Assembly (NCBI GenBank): GCA_035538795.1
Contig: DATLJS010000025.1
Location: forward strand, 1-64,000
Direction: 5' to 3'
Length of the DNA stretch: 64,000 nucleotides
Source of the DNA: JAJZGK01 sp035538795
Lineage (GTDB): Bacteria; Pseudomonadota; Alphaproteobacteria; Rhodospirillales; Magnetospirillaceae
Shown: positions 1-10,507 of the stretch, in pieces
How positions within the stretch are numbered: position 1 is the first letter of the stretch
How the letters are laid out: the number at the start of each line of letters is the position of its first letter
The notes under the pieces: model-generated
Databases searched by the model: none
Told to the model about the DNA's origin: nothing
What the model saw: only the letters and a program-made list of their open reading frames with translations
Program-made: the position numbers and the translations under genes

Positions 1-825
1 GATCGAGCTGGTGTGGGTGGTGCTCTGCGACTGGATCTTGTTGATGGCGTCGATGATGATCTTCGGGCCGCCGGCATAGCCGACGCGCCAGCCGGTCATG
101 GCATAGGCCTTGGCCAGACCGTTGATGGTCAGGGTGCGGTCGATCAGCTTGGGTTCGACCTGGGCCGGCGTAAAGAACTTGAAGCCGTCATAGACCAGAT
201 GCTCGTAGATGTCGTCGGACATCACCCAGACATGAGGGTGACGCAGCAACACGTCGGTGATGGCCTTCAGCTCGTCGAAGCTGTAGGCGGCGCCGGTCGG
301 GTTGCTGGGCGAGTTCAGAATGACCCACTTGGTCTTCGGCGTGATGGCGGCTTCCAGATCGGCGGGCTTCAGCTTGAAGCCGTTTTCTTCCGGACAGGCC
401 ACCGGCACCGGTTTGCCTTCGGCCAGCAGGGTGATGTCGGGATAGCTGACCCAGTAGGGAGCGGGAATGATCACTTCGTCGCCGGGATCGATGGTGGCCA
501 GCAGCGCGTTGTAGATCACCTGCTTGCCGCCGCAGCCGACCGTGATCTGGGCGGGCGGATAGTCCAGGTTGTTCTCGCGCTTGAACTTGGCCGAGATGGC
601 TTGGCGCAGGGCCAGGGTGCCGGCGACGGCGGTGTACTTGGTCTCGCCCTTGTCGATGGCGACCTTGGCGGCGGCCTTGACGTTCTCAGGCGTGTCGAAG
701 TCGGGCTCACCGGCACCCAGGCCGATGACGTCGCGGCCCTGGGCCTTGAGCTCCGCGGCCTTCTGGGTCACCGCGATGGTCGGCGACGGCTTGATGAGCG
801 AGAGACGCTTGGCAAGGAACGACAT
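1..825 (-). CDS. aatA: Aspartate aminotransferase (class I PLP), C-terminus cut by window edge
   Basis: Pyridoxal-phosphate aminotransferase interconverting aspartate/2-oxoglutarate and oxaloacetate/glutamate in the cytoplasm. 275 residues are visible, starting MSFLAKRLSLIKPSPT; the family is usually about 400 residues, so the last third lies left of the window. Seen: the substrate-binding segment GLGAGEPDFDTP (about residues 40-51), NSPSNPTGA (about 175), SDDIYEHL, and the PLP-lysine segment LAKAYAMTGWRVGYAGG near residue 245. The residue before AK in this loop is often SK in relatives, and here it is A-K; the lysine is kept. No Shine-Dalgarno stronger than GAAAGG lies before the ATG. Substrate could be aspartate, aromatic or prephenate-type; the family is certain, the exact specificity less so. 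Confidence 0.9.
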   Translation of the reverse strand, partial: MSFLAKRLSLIKPSPTIAVTQKAAELKAQGRDVIGLGAGEPDFDTPENVKAAAKVAIDKGETKYTAVAGTLALRQAISAKFKRENNLDYPPAQITVGCGGKQVIYNALLATIDPGDEVIIPAPYWVSYPDITLLAEGKPVPVACPEENGFKLKPADLEAAITPKTKWVILNSPSNPTGAAYSFDELKAITDVLLRHPHVWVMSDDIYEHLVYDGFKFFTPAQVEPKLIDRTLTINGLAKAYAMTGWRVGYAGGPKIIIDAINKIQSQSTTHTSSI

Positions 826-956
826 ATGGAAATCCCTTTCCTGGGGATGAAATAGAGGCCGAAGAAGGTACTGCCGACTCTGGCGCGAAGCAAGTCTCGG
901 CAAGCTCAATACCGCGTTTTCAGGCCGTTCCCTTCAGCGGCGCCGGCCGTGGACGG

Positions 957-1325
957 CTATTCGCGTGCATCCACATAGACCCAGGCGGTCAAGCCCGAGG
1001 CCAGGACCGTGCTGACGCGCTTGTAGTCGGCGACTTCATAGCTGTCGGCGCGAGCCAGTTCGGCGGAGGTGATGAAAAAGACCATGCCGGGAATCGCGTC
1101 CCGCGGATCGCCGCTGTGAATGACGATGGGGTGATGGGTCTTGCCGCTGGTGGCGACCACCTCCGGATCGGTGATTTTCACCATTTCCTGGCGATAGCCG
1201 GAAAGCTGGTCGGCTTGCCCGTCCAGCAATCGGCCGAAGGTGGAGAGCTGCACGGATTCGAGCTGCAGGGTGCCGTATGAGAACAGGCGTTCGCTGGGAT
1301 GGTCGCTTTCGACGTGGGATGACAT
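957..1325 (-). CDS. Gamma-glutamylcyclotransferase-like (AIG2/GGCT fold) small protein
   Basis: 122-residue cytoplasmic protein of the AIG2/GGCT-like family. The family hallmark LFSYGTLQ lies at about residues 13-20, followed by a long strand/loop pattern and MVFFITSAELARADSYE, which holds the acidic residue expected at the catalytic position of GGCT-fold enzymes, then YKRVSTVL and AWVYV. I chose the internal ATG at 1325 because GGAGA stands about 7 bases before it and the fold begins right there; the longer frame adds 63 residues of improbable sequence. Members cleave gamma-glutamyl amines or peptides to 5-oxoproline, but many bacterial ones are uncharacterised, so the substrate is open. It is divergent from the chemoreceptor gene at 1595. 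Confidence 0.75.
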   Translation of the reverse strand: MSSHVESDHPSERLFSYGTLQLESVQLSTFGRLLDGQADQLSGYRQEMVKITDPEVVATSGKTHHPIVIHSGDPRDAIPGMVFFITSAELARADSYEVADYKRVSTVLASGLTAWVYVDARE

Positions 1326-1413
1326 GGCCGTCTCCGATGATTGCCGGCGCAACTCTAATATTCCGGCCCGCCCTGGTTCCAGGCCTGACCGCCGCTTATG
1401 CCGAATGGCTAGT

Positions 1414-1421
1414 TTAACCAT
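1414..1421 (+). promoter_or_regulatory. Possible CtrA half-site (TTAACCAT)
   Basis: Exact TTAACCAT, the 8-base CtrA-type motif of alphaproteobacteria, in the AT-richer gap between the GGCT-like gene (minus) and the chemoreceptor fusion (plus). The second half of the full TTAA-N7-TTAA consensus is only partly kept (AAAA). CtrA often controls motility and chemotaxis in this group. An 8-mer can occur by chance. Confidence 0.3.
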
Positions 1422-1541
1422 TTGAAAATTAGAGGTTTTCCGCTTGAAAACTGACCATGTTTTTTCTGCCGTTTGATCGAAATTTGGGCAGTTGGCGATG
1501 TTCCGCTTCCGCATATGCGGCAGAAACTCTGCCTTATTCCG

Positions 1542-1558
1542 TTGGCCCAGGCTTTGCG
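1542..1558 (+). promoter_or_regulatory. Sigma54-type (-24/-12) promoter candidate for the chemoreceptor fusion
   Basis: TTGGCCCAGGCTTTGCG has the invariant GG and GC separated by exactly 10 bases, as in the RpoN consensus TGGCAC-N5-TTGCA, with TTGGC at -24 and TTTGC at -12. It lies about 37 bases before the ATG at 1595, leaving room for the GGAGG ribosome-binding site at 1585-1589. Matches to the outer consensus are partial, so this is a candidate only. Confidence 0.4.
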
Positions 1559-1594
1559 TATGACAATGGCAACAGACATGCTTGGAGGCAGGGC

Positions 1595-3793
1595 ATGGTA
1601 AAGCGATTGTTGCGCTCCCCCTTGAACGAATTGGCCAAGGCCGCGGCAGATATCGCTGGCGGCGACCGTTATCACAAGCTTCCCTTTTTGAACCACTCCG
1701 GCGGCGCCGGGCAATTGGCCCGCGCCCTTGAAAGCCTCAGGCTGCAATTGCTTGAAGCCGACGGCGCCGTGGCCGAGCGCGAGGCGGACGGCGAACATGC
1801 GGCCCAGCGCCAGGCTTCCATGGAGCGCTTCGTCGACAAATTCGAAACGGCGGTCGCCGACGTGCAGCAATCTTTGAGCGGTTCCGCCGACAGCATGCGC
1901 CGCGCCGCCACATCGCTGGCGGATCAGGCCGGGCGGGTCAGCGAGCACAGTCAGACGCTGGAGCATTCGGCGGAGGTGACGTCCAACGAGGTCGGCACCC
2001 TGGCCGGGGCCACCCGCCAACTGGATCAGTCGCTTGAGGAACTGGAGCGGCAGGCCAGCCGCACGGCCTCGGTGATCGCCGAAGCGGTGGGCCGGGTCGA
2101 CGCCGCCGATACGGTGATCCGGGGATTGTCGGAATCCGCCGACCGCATCGGCGGCATGGCTCACGTCATTTCCGATATCGCAGGCCAGACCCGGATGCTG
2201 GCCTTGAACGCCACCATCGAGGCGGCGCGGGCCGGCGAGGCGGGGCGCGGCTTTGCCGTGGTGGCCGGCGAGGTGAAAAACCTGGTGGGGGAAACGGAAA
2301 AAGCCACCGCCGACATCGACGGATATGCCGGAGAAATCCGCAAGGCGGCATCGGAAACCATGGAGGCCATGGCCGCCATCGGCCAGGCCATGCGCCATGT
2401 GAACGAGATGGTGGGGGCGGTGGCCGCCGCCACCCATCAGCAAAGCGCCGCCAGCCGGGCCATCGCCTCGGGCGTCGACAACACGGCGGCCGAGGCCGAG
2501 GAGATGAGCCGGGCCATTCACGACGTGGCCGCCGCTACGGAACAGACTCGCACGGAAGCCGGGTCGGTGCATCATGCCGCCGAAGGTCTGGCGGCTCAGT
2601 CTGAACGTCTGCGGGCCGCCGTGACGACGTTCCTCGACGATCTGGATCACGGCGCCGTGCGTGTCGGCATCCTGCATTCGTTGACCGGCGGTTCTGCGGT
2701 GGGCGAACGTCCGCTGAAGGACGTTCTGCGTATCGAGATCGATGCCTTGAACGCCAGGGGCGGACTTTTGGGGCGCCCGGTCGAGGCGCTGGTTTACAAT
2801 CCCCGCTCCCAGGCCGAGCGTTATGGCGAATTGGCCGTGCAGGCCTTGGCGCAGGACAAGGTTCAGGCTCTATTCGGAACCTGGAGTTCGACTTCGCGCA
2901 AGGCGGTTCTGCCGGTTCTGGCCCGCCACGACGGTTTGCTGTTCTATCCCTCGCAATACGAAGGAGCAGAGCAGGACGCCCGGGTCGTCTATGGCGGCGC
3001 GCCGCCCAACCAGCAGCTTCTGCCCGCCATCCGCCATCTGATGAGCCGCGACGGCGGCGGGTTCCGCCGCTTTTTCCTGGTGGGCAACGACACCTTGTAT
3101 CCCAAGGAAACCAACAGGGTGCTGCGGGATTTCCTGGCTGCCGAGAGCGTGCCGGGTTCGGCGGTGGTCGAACGGCTGTTGCCGGTGGGGGCTGACGATT
3201 GGAGCCGGATCGCGGCGGAGATCCGCGCCTTCGCCAAGGCGTCGGGCGGTCCCGGGCTGGTGGTCAGCACGGTCGGCGGCGATTCCAATTTTTATTTCTT
3301 CCGCGAACTTCAGGGGTCGGGCGTGCCGGTGCTGACGGTTTCCATCGGCGAGGCCGAGGCTGCCGAAATGAACCCCGCCACCCTGGCCGGCACCATGGTT
3401 GCCTGGAACTATCTGATGAGCGTCGACACGCCGGAGAACCGCGACTATCTGGCTCGTTGGCGGGCCTTTCAAAACGATCCTAAGGCGGTGCTCAACGACG
3501 CCATGGAGGCGACGCTGCTGGCCTTCCGCCTGTGGGTCAAGGCGGTGGAAACGGCGGGCACCACCAATCCGGCGGCCGTGCGCGCCGCCCTGCCGGGACT
3601 GGCGGTGCGTTCGCTGACCGGGCTGGATGTCTTCGTCGACGCGAAGAACGGCCATCTGCATAAACCGGCCATGGTGGGCCGTCTGAAGGGCGACGGCAGC
3701 ATCGACATCCTGTGGCGCAGTTCCGGACTGATTGCTCCGGACCCGCATTGGACCGCCGGTCATCAGACCCCCTTGGCCCTGGCGGCCGAGTAG
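1595..3793 (+). CDS. Soluble methyl-accepting chemotaxis protein fused to a UrtA-type urea/amide-binding domain
   Basis: 732-residue chemoreceptor with reversed architecture. Residues about 8-57 resemble a HAMP domain (SPLNELAKAAADIAGGD...), about 60-350 form the MCP coiled-coil signalling domain with the conserved tip near 198-230 (LALNATIEAARAGEAGRGFA, then VVAGEVKNL), and about 354-732 form a type I periplasmic-binding fold closely resembling urea/short-amide receptors UrtA/FmdD/AmiC: VRVGILHSLTGG, FGTWSSTSRKAVLPV, GLLFYPSQYEG, GAPPNQQLLPA, VSTVGGDSNF, AWNYLMSV, HLHKPA. There is no signal peptide and no transmembrane helix, so the sensor should be cytoplasmic. The start was set at the ATG preceded by GGAGG (1585-1589); the frame is open 46 codons further upstream, without a hydrophobic segment. 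No C-terminal CheR/CheB pentapeptide is seen. Probable role: steering motility by intracellular urea or amide level (inference). The thioesterase gene follows after 42 bases. Confidence 0.9.
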   Translation: MVKRLLRSPLNELAKAAADIAGGDRYHKLPFLNHSGGAGQLARALESLRLQLLEADGAVAEREADGEHAAQRQASMERFVDKFETAVADVQQSLSGSADSMRRAATSLADQAGRVSEHSQTLEHSAEVTSNEVGTLAGATRQLDQSLEELERQASRTASVIAEAVGRVDAADTVIRGLSESADRIGGMAHVISDIAGQTRMLALNATIEAARAGEAGRGFAVVAGEVKNLVGETEKATADIDGYAGEIRKAASETMEAMAAIGQAMRHVNEMVGAVAAATHQQSAASRAIASGVDNTAAEAEEMSRAIHDVAAATEQTRTEAGSVHHAAEGLAAQSERLRAAVTTFLDDLDHGAVRVGILHSLTGGSAVGERPLKDVLRIEIDALNARGGLLGRPVEALVYNPRSQAERYGELAVQALAQDKVQALFGTWSSTSRKAVLPVLARHDGLLFYPSQYEGAEQDARVVYGGAPPNQQLLPAIRHLMSRDGGGFRRFFLVGNDTLYPKETNRVLRDFLAAESVPGSAVVERLLPVGADDWSRIAAEIRAFAKASGGPGLVVSTVGGDSNFYFFRELQGSGVPVLTVSIGEAEAAEMNPATLAGTMVAWNYLMSVDTPENRDYLARWRAFQNDPKAVLNDAMEATLLAFRLWVKAVETAGTTNPAAVRAALPGLAVRSLTGLDVFVDAKNGHLHKPAMVGRLKGDGSIDILWRSSGLIAPDPHWTAGHQTPLALAAE

Positions 3794-3800
3794 GGAATAC

Positions 3801-3836
3801 TGGACGGAAACAATCCATCTGGGAGGTTTCCGTCCA
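3801..3836 (+). promoter_or_regulatory. Perfect 11-bp hairpin enclosing the Shine-Dalgarno of the thioesterase gene
   Basis: TGGACGGAAAC (3801-3811) and GTTTCCGTCCA (3826-3836) are perfect inverted repeats around a 14-base loop that holds most of the GGGAGG Shine-Dalgarno. The last stem base is the A of the ATG. In RNA this would hide the start codon and part of the ribosome site; as DNA it could be an operator. No U-run follows, so it is not a normal terminator. Confidence 0.6.
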
Positions 3837-4249
3837 TGTCCCGCAGCTTGATTCCCGGCCTGACCCACAGCATCGCCTTCACGGTGCCGCGCGAGAAAAC
3901 GGTGCCGTTCCTTTATCCGGAATCCGAGCAATTCGCCCGCATGCCGGAAGTGTTCGCCACCGGTTTCATGGTGGGGCTGATGGAATGGTGCTGTATCGAC
4001 CTGATCGCGCCGCATCTGGCCGAGGGCGAGGGGTCGCTGGGAACCCTGGTGGAGGTCAGCCACGAAGCCGCCACTCCGCCGGGCATGACGGTGACGGTCG
4101 AGGCGGTTCTGGACAAAATCGACGGGCGGCAACTGTTCTTCCAGGTGATCGCCCGCGACGAAGTGGACGTCATCGGCCGCGGCCGCCATGGACGCACCCT
4201 GGTCAACTGGCAGCGCTTTACCGAAAAGGTGGCGAAAAAGGCCGGCTGA
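3836..4249 (+). CDS. Fluoroacetyl-CoA thioesterase-like (FlK family) hot-dog protein
   Basis: 137-residue hot-dog-fold thioesterase very like Streptomyces cattleya FlK. Matching segments include KTVPFLYPES, MPEVFATGFMVGLMEW, GEGSLGTLVEVSHEAATPPG and VIGRGRHGRTLVNWQRF. The FlK catalytic Thr, Glu and His are all present (Thr in VFATGF, Glu in LMEW, His in VSHEAA). The residue aligned with the FlK lid residue Phe36 is Met here (QFARMPEV), which argues against strict fluoroacetyl-CoA selectivity. It is therefore probably an acyl-CoA thioesterase acting on a small acyl-CoA in the cytoplasm; the substrate is unknown. The alignment with FlK is from memory. It sits 42 bases after the chemoreceptor fusion and may share its transcript; its translation start lies inside a perfect hairpin. 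Confidence 0.8.
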   Translation: MSRSLIPGLTHSIAFTVPREKTVPFLYPESEQFARMPEVFATGFMVGLMEWCCIDLIAPHLAEGEGSLGTLVEVSHEAATPPGMTVTVEAVLDKIDGRQLFFQVIARDEVDVIGRGRHGRTLVNWQRFTEKVAKKAG

Positions 4250-4309
4250 GAGGTTTTCTTCGCCGGTCAAAAGAGCTATCAATGCCCGTCATTTTCGACG
4301 GGGGAACGC

Positions 4310-5254
4310 ATGCGCACCGGGGTTATCCAGCCTTTGCCGGGTATCGGCGACATGGTTTGGTTCCTGCCTGCCTTACGGGCTTTGGCGGCGGCGGCGGCGG
4401 ATGGCCGGCTGACCCTGCTGACGCGCTCGTCGTGCCAGCCCCACAGCCTGTTCCACAACGAGCCGATGATCGAACGGATTGTCATCTTGCCGCGGGGTGG
4501 CCGGGGCGGCTTGTCGGCCGTCACCAATCTTTGGAAGACCTGGAAAGCCGTTCGTCAGGCCAAGCTGGATCGGCTTTACGTGCTGCATCACAGTTCGCGC
4601 TATCGTCTGGCGGCGCGGCTGGCCGGGGTGCGGGACGTCGTTGCCTATCCTCCTTTGCGCGACAAGGTTTTCATCGACGGCTGGGTGCGCAGCCGGACTT
4701 TTCTGAAGAATGTCGGCGTGACGGTCGAGGATCCGACGCCGCGGCTGACGGTCGCCGCGTCCATTGTCGAGGCGGTGCGTCGGCGTTTCCACGATTGCCC
4801 CAGGCCGTGGATCATCATGTCTGCCGGCGCCTCCGAACCGGTCCGCCGCTGGCCGCCGGAGAATTTCGCCCGGGTGGCCCAAGCCTTGACCGATAAGACG
4901 CCGGGCACGGTATTCCTGAGCGGAGCGCCCGGCGATGCCGAGATCGTCGCCCGGGTTCAGGACGCTTGCGCCGAGAAACGGCGGCTGGTGCCGGTCGTCG
5001 GTCATCCCTTGGAGGAGGTGATGGCGCTGATGTCCGACGCCGACTGTCTGGTCGGCAACGACAGCGGCCCGCCCAATTTGTCGGCGGCCATGGGCTGCCT
5101 GACCTTTTCCCTTTACGGCCGGGTCGAGCCGCCGCTGCATTCGCCGTTGCTCAACGTCATCGGTCCGCCGCCGGGCATGGATGTGCGCGGCATCGAGGTG
5201 CCGGTGGTGATCGAAACGGTGCTGGCCGGTCTGGCCGGCCAGCACCGCCTTTGA
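4310..5254 (+). CDS. Glycosyltransferase family 9 (heptosyltransferase-like)
   Basis: 314-residue GT-B glycosyltransferase of family 9, the family of ADP-heptose:LPS heptosyltransferases. The N-terminal acceptor lobe begins GVIQPLPGIGDMVWFLPALR (family motif GxGDxxxxxP). The C-terminal donor lobe carries IIMSAGASEPVRRWPPENFA (residues about 164-183) and the nucleotide-sugar segment DCLVGNDSGPPNLSAAMG near residue 245. No signal peptide or clear membrane helix, so it would act at the cytoplasmic face of the inner membrane in LPS core or other surface glycan assembly. A short hairpin (CCCGTC/GACGGG, 4285-4302) overlaps its GGGGGA Shine-Dalgarno. It ends 8 bases from convergent thiC. Sugar and acceptor cannot be told from sequence. 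Confidence 0.85.
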   Translation: MRTGVIQPLPGIGDMVWFLPALRALAAAAADGRLTLLTRSSCQPHSLFHNEPMIERIVILPRGGRGGLSAVTNLWKTWKAVRQAKLDRLYVLHHSSRYRLAARLAGVRDVVAYPPLRDKVFIDGWVRSRTFLKNVGVTVEDPTPRLTVAASIVEAVRRRFHDCPRPWIIMSAGASEPVRRWPPENFARVAQALTDKTPGTVFLSGAPGDAEIVARVQDACAEKRRLVPVVGHPLEEVMALMSDADCLVGNDSGPPNLSAAMGCLTFSLYGRVEPPLHSPLLNVIGPPPGMDVRGIEVPVVIETVLAGLAGQHRL

Positions 5255-5261
5255 TTTTAGT

Positions 5262-6968
<1,707 letters not shown>

Positions 6969-7065
6969 GGCAAAGGTCTCCCTGTTGACTGGAAGACCCG
7001 GGGAAGACTGCGATGAGGGGAGGCGGTCCGGGGGGGGGGACTGGAGGATGCCGGGGCCGCTGGTT

Positions 7066-7175
7066 CCATCCCTTCGCCGGCATGACCCGGATCAGGTTCG
7101 AAGGGTCGCCGCGCCGGTTCCGCGTTTCCGCACGAACCCAACGGCCTCTCAGCCCCTTGCCGGGACCCCCCTTGG
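7066..7175 (-). ncRNA. TPP riboswitch (THI element) of thiC
   Basis: On the minus strand the element reads GGGGTCCCGGCAAGGGG then CTGAGAGG, the conserved P2/J2-4 core, and later ACCCTTCGAACCTGATC followed by CGGGTCATGCCGGCGAAGGG, the conserved P4/P5 pyrophosphate-sensing half. About 45 bases of optional P3/P3a lie between. It lies 100-200 bases before thiC, as expected. TPP binding should lower thiC expression. No U-run terminator is seen; the downstream CCTCCCC (about 7015-7021) can pair with the GGGAG ribosome site, so control is probably translational. Confidence 0.95.
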
Positions 7176-7186
7176 AATGTGCCGGA

Positions 7187-7216
7187 AGTGTGAGGGCTGC
7201 CATGCCGTTCTGTCAA
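7187..7216 (-). promoter_or_regulatory. Sigma70-type promoter of the thiC leader
   Basis: Minus-strand TTGACA (7211-7216) is a perfect -35, with an 18-base spacer to CACACT (7187-7192, three of six). Predicted start near 7180, just before the riboswitch. On the plus strand a divergent promoter for the LysE gene (CTGTCA at 7210-7215, 18 bases, TATGAT at 7234-7239) shares the same -35 bases. Confidence 0.6.
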
Positions 7217-7274
7217 TCCCATGGGGGCTCGGTTATGATGACGGCTTGCTGAAGCTGCGTTGCGGGTGCGCTCC

Positions 7275-7916
7275 ATGGATGCTCAGACGCTGGGTATGTT
7301 CGCCATCGCCTCCCTGGTGCTGGCGATGACGCCGGGACCGGACATGATGCTTTTGGCCAGCCGTTCCATGACTCAGGGGCGCGGGGCCGGTTTCGCCGCC
7401 TTGTGTGGGGCCATGCTGGGCTGTTTCTGTCACGCCATGGCCGCCGGGCTGGGGCTGTCGAAACTGTTCGTGCTGGTGCCGGTGGCGTTCGACGCCGTGC
7501 GTCTGGCCGGGGCGGCTTATCTGTTCTATCTGGCCTGGACCACCATGCGCAGCAAACCTTCGGCAGCCGGGGCCGCGCCCGAGCCCATGCCCTTGTGGGT
7601 GATCGCCCGGCAGGGGCTGCTGACCAATTTGCTCAATCCCAAGGTGGCGCTGTTCATGCTGGCCCTGCTGCCGCAATTCATGCATCCCGAGCAGGGCGGC
7701 CTGATGGGGCAGGTGCTGCTGCTGTCCGCCATACAATTGGCGACGGGTCTTCTGGTCAATGTAGCGGTGATCTTGGCGTCGGCGGGCTTCGCCGGTTGGA
7801 TTTCGGGGCGGCTTCGCGCCTCGAAGGCGGCATGGCGGGCGCGGCTGCCGAACGTGCTGTTGGGCGGCGTCTTTGCCGGGCTGGCCGTGCGCCTGGCCTG
7901 GGGCGGCGTGAAATAG
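7275..7916 (+). CDS. LysE/RhtB-family amino-acid exporter
   Basis: 213-residue inner-membrane exporter of the LysE/RhtB superfamily. The N-terminal family signature AMTPGPDMMLLASRSMTQGR lies at about residues 16-35. It is followed by hydrophobic segments (about 40-60, 65-85), the motif LLTNLLNPKVALFMLALLPQ near residue 117-136, and two further membrane helices to the C-terminus, giving the usual six. Such proteins export basic or neutral amino acids, homoserine lactone or similar small metabolites; substrate not inferable. ATG 7275 was preferred over in-frame TTG 7260 and GTG 7266 because the family begins near there; none has a good Shine-Dalgarno. Confidence 0.88.
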   Translation: MDAQTLGMFAIASLVLAMTPGPDMMLLASRSMTQGRGAGFAALCGAMLGCFCHAMAAGLGLSKLFVLVPVAFDAVRLAGAAYLFYLAWTTMRSKPSAAGAAPEPMPLWVIARQGLLTNLLNPKVALFMLALLPQFMHPEQGGLMGQVLLLSAIQLATGLLVNVAVILASAGFAGWISGRLRASKAAWRARLPNVLLGGVFAGLAVRLAWGGVK

Positions 7917-7924
7917 GCACGCAG

Positions 7925-7951
7925 GGCGAAGCGGACGGCTTCGCCGGTTTT
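7925..7951 (+). terminator. Intrinsic terminator after the LysE-type gene
   Basis: GGCGAAGC and GCTTCGCC pair perfectly around a 5-base loop, followed by GGTTTT. It lies 9 bases after the stop codon. Confidence 0.5.
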
Positions 7952-8017
7952 CATCGTTTTGCGTCGCCGTGAATTTTTGTCGCGCGCGGCGTCTGGCGGA
8001 GCGGCGGAAAGGGCGCA

Positions 8018-8023
8018 TATAAT
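8018..8023 (+). promoter_or_regulatory. Perfect -10 box (TATAAT) six bases before uvrB
   Basis: TATAAT ends 5 bases before the uvrB ATG at 8029, so a transcript from it would begin at or next to the start codon (leaderless). No convincing -35 is visible at 16-18 bases, and no Shine-Dalgarno is seen in the last 15 bases before the ATG. Confidence 0.35.
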
Positions 8024-8028
8024 GGGCC

Positions 8029-10146
<2,118 letters not shown>

Positions 10147-10166
10147 GCTGGACGGAACGGGCGGGG

Positions 10167-10310
10167 CTAGGCCGCACCCAGTTCCAGAATCATCCTGCGG
10201 TCGATCTCGGCATAGGCCAGACGCCACACGGCATGATGACAGGCGGTCTTGTCGGCAACGATCGCCTTCAGATGGTCCAGGCTGAGATTGCGGATCCAAT
10301 CGCGTAGCAT
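10167..10310 (-). CDS. Unrecognised 47-residue basic/amphipathic small protein
   Basis: Short ORF MLRDWIRNLSLDHLKAIVAD... ending ...IDRRMILELGAA, 47 residues. It is supported by an ideal AGGAGG Shine-Dalgarno 6 bases before the ATG and a good sigma70 promoter upstream (10342-10371). The protein is predicted helical, with a Cys-His-His cluster (TACHHAVW) in the middle and no signal peptide or membrane helix. I do not recognise a family; it is not a typical DUF1127 or phasin. It ends 20 bases from the convergent uvrB stop. The promoter holds two TGC-rich repeats resembling the sites of the PHB regulator PhaR, so a link with carbon storage is conceivable but unproven. Confidence 0.6.
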   Translation of the reverse strand: MLRDWIRNLSLDHLKAIVADKTACHHAVWRLAYAEIDRRMILELGAA

Positions 10311-10341
10311 GGGTGCCTCCTATCGCTTGTTGCGATGCAGC

Positions 10342-10371
10342 ATGATATTGTGCATTGCAGCAAAAGGTCAA
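10342..10371 (-). promoter_or_regulatory. Sigma70-type promoter with TGC-rich repeats for the 47-residue ORF
   Basis: Minus strand: TTGACC (10366-10371), 18-base spacer, TATCAT (10342-10347). TGCTGCAATGCA lies in the spacer and TGCTGCATCGCA just downstream of the -10, a repeated pattern suited to a repressor over the promoter. Confidence 0.55.
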
Positions 10372-10507
10372 GCATCCTGACGGATAGGGTGCGCATCCGA
10401 GTTTGAGTGCGGCAGAAGATGCCTCCCGCCTTGGTTTGACCGGGCTCAAGGAGGCAAGGGCGGGGATTTCCTATCGTGGCGGGAGTGCAAGCCTGCGGAG
10501 GTCCGGC

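Noticed and set aside
1457..1594. Longer N-terminus for the chemoreceptor fusion
   Set aside because: No ribosome site at the earlier ATG, sequence not hydrophobic or domain-like, and it would overlap the promoter candidate; ATG 1595 has GGAGG.
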